Assembly (NCBI GenBank): GCA_002448395.1
Contig: DJXS01000109.1
Span: 55,417 to 82,994, forward strand
Reading direction: 5' to 3'
DNA from: Lachnospiraceae bacterium UBA6998
GTDB lineage: Bacteria > Bacillota > Clostridia > Lachnospirales > Lachnospiraceae
Length of the DNA: 27,578 nucleotides
Part shown: one piece after another, positions 26,470 to 27,578 of the stretch
How the letters are laid out: every line of letters begins with the position of its first letter
How positions within the stretch are numbered: position 1 is the stretch's first letter
Notes under the pieces: generated by a model
Told to the model about the DNA's origin: nothing
Database searches by the model: none
The model's input: the letters and a program-made list of their open reading frames with translations, nothing else
Program-made: the position numbers and the translations under genes

Positions 26470-27578
26470 ATGGCACAGGTATCCGAGATCAAAAAGGCAC
26501 CCGCTAACCGTACGACAGGTTACGAGTATGAAAAAGACGCCAAGTTCGTCGCTTATGTCTCATCTTATACGAGAGGAAAGGGAGAGAAGTACGGAATCAG
26601 GATCTATGACGTTGATATGGAGAATGGCTATCTGACTCAGAAAAAGCAGATTGAGATTTCCAACTCTTCATATGTAACGATCTCTCATAACAGGAAGTAT
26701 CTGTATTCCATCACCGATTTTGGAATTGAAGCATACAGGATCGTTAAGGGAGGAGATCTTGAACAGATCAACCTCGCTTCGATCAACGGGATGAGAGGCT
26801 CTTACCTCTCTACAGACTATGAGGACGAATTCCTCTTTGTTTCCGGTTATCATGACGGCAAGATCACAGTGCTCAGGCTCAATGAAGACGGATCTGTCGG
26901 GGATATCTGTGACGAGCTCTTTCTGAAGGGGCTCGGCAGTATTGCGGAGCGTAATTTCCGTCCCCATGTGCAGTGCGTGAAGATGACCAGAGACAATCAT
27001 TTCCTTCTGGCTGCGGATCTCGGAATGGATCACGTCAATGTGTATACCCTCAACAGAAAGAACGGACACATCAAACAGTGCGCGATCCTTCATTCCGAAC
27101 TCGAATCGGCTCCCAGGCATCTTAAGTTCTCCAAGGACGGCCATTTCCTCTACGTTGTCCATGAGCTCAAGAATATAATCGATGTATATTTTTATCACGA
27201 AGTAGACGGCGCTCCCGATTTTGAGAAGATCCAGACTGTGTCGACTCTCAACAATTATCACGCCACCGGTTCAGCTGCCAGTGCTCTGAATTTCTCTTCG
27301 GACTTCAAGTATCTGGTCAGTTCCAACGCCGGCGACAACTCCGTCGTGATCTACAGGATCGATCCTGATAACGGTTATCTGTACAAGATCCTCTGCCTGC
27401 CGATCAGCGGAGAGTATCCCAAGGACGCGGCGCTGTTCCCTGACAACAGGCACCTTGTGTCCCTTAACCATGAGTCCAATACGATGACCTTCTTCAGTGT
27501 AGATCTCGAGAAAGGACTGCTTGTTATGCACGGCAAGGAGATCAAGGTTGACAAGCCCAACTGCATCATCTTCCACAA
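26470..27578 (+). CDS. Lactonase-family seven-bladed beta-propeller protein, 3'-truncated by window edge
   Basis: The frame is open from ATG 26470 to the last base (369 complete codons), so the C-terminus is missing. AGGAGGG lies 8 bases upstream. After about 25 residues of lead come repeating blade-like units such as FVAYVSSYTRG...GIRIYDVDMENGYL, HLKFSKDGHFLYVVHELKNIIDVYFY, LNFSSDFKYLVSSNAGDNSVVIYRI and AALFPDNRHLVSLNHESNTMTFFSVD. This spacing and the D/N-G-x-L-type turns fit the lactonase (Pgl/YbhE) family, to which 6-phosphogluconolactonase belongs. Members with other or unknown activity are common, so the reaction is not assigned. No signal peptide is visible; the protein is probably cytoplasmic. 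It stands alone downstream of ppx–ppk, with its own likely promoter. Confidence 0.82.
   Translation, partial: MAQVSEIKKAPANRTTGYEYEKDAKFVAYVSSYTRGKGEKYGIRIYDVDMENGYLTQKKQIEISNSSYVTISHNRKYLYSITDFGIEAYRIVKGGDLEQINLASINGMRGSYLSTDYEDEFLFVSGYHDGKITVLRLNEDGSVGDICDELFLKGLGSIAERNFRPHVQCVKMTRDNHFLLAADLGMDHVNVYTLNRKNGHIKQCAILHSELESAPRHLKFSKDGHFLYVVHELKNIIDVYFYHEVDGAPDFEKIQTVSTLNNYHATGSAASALNFSSDFKYLVSSNAGDNSVVIYRIDPDNGYLYKILCLPISGEYPKDAALFPDNRHLVSLNHESNTMTFFSVDLEKGLLVMHGKEIKVDKPNCIIFH

Overview
The window looks like ordinary chromosome from a low- to mid-GC Bacillota, most likely a Lachnospiraceae-type Clostridia. The support is the gene order rpmE–DUF1385–prmC–prfA, the addB–addA nuclease pair in place of recBCD, strong AGGAGG ribosome sites, TTG and GTG starts, a short-chain acyl-CoA dehydrogenase of the butyryl-CoA type, and a bacterial glutaminyl-tRNA synthetase. 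No mobile element, phage gene, CRISPR array, rRNA or tRNA was seen. All genes but one are on the plus strand, and no gene-free stretch exceeds 300 bases.

Layout. 1-2680: homoserine dehydrogenase (5' end outside the window) and aspartate kinase, two steps of Asp-to-Thr/Met/Lys synthesis, ending at a strong terminator. 2734-6602: a small two-helix membrane protein, guaB (IMP dehydrogenase) and glnS, ending at a bidirectional terminator shared with the convergent tetR-type gene. 6620-7873: a TetR-family regulator divergent from a membrane-anchored, very acidic protein, with nested inverted repeats between them. 7907-9624: a good promoter, an intrinsic terminator inside the leader, a 30-codon upstream ORF overlapping the next start by ATGA, and an NCS2 (UraA-like) nucleobase permease. 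9669-16849: addB and addA, the two-subunit helicase-nuclease. 17002-18235: a stand-alone acyl-CoA dehydrogenase with its own promoter and terminator. 18265-19068: a CPBP-type membrane endopeptidase. 19070-22459: rpmE with its own promoter, leader and terminator, then DUF1385–prmC–prfA; PrmC methylates the GGQ glutamine of release factors, and its substrate RF1 is encoded next to it. 22464-26387: a perfect 19-bp hairpin, a promoter, then ppx and ppk, which break down and make polyphosphate. 26384-end: a promoter and a beta-propeller lactonase-family gene cut by the window edge.

I did not find a convincing undescribed multi-gene system. The points most worth following are regulatory: the promoter, terminator and uORF leader of the permease; the hairpin between prfA and ppx, whose T-run lies on the minus strand; the nested inverted repeats between the TetR gene and the acidic membrane protein; and the rpmE leader. 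All positions and motifs were read by eye. RNA folds and promoters are predictions without energy calculation or homology search.
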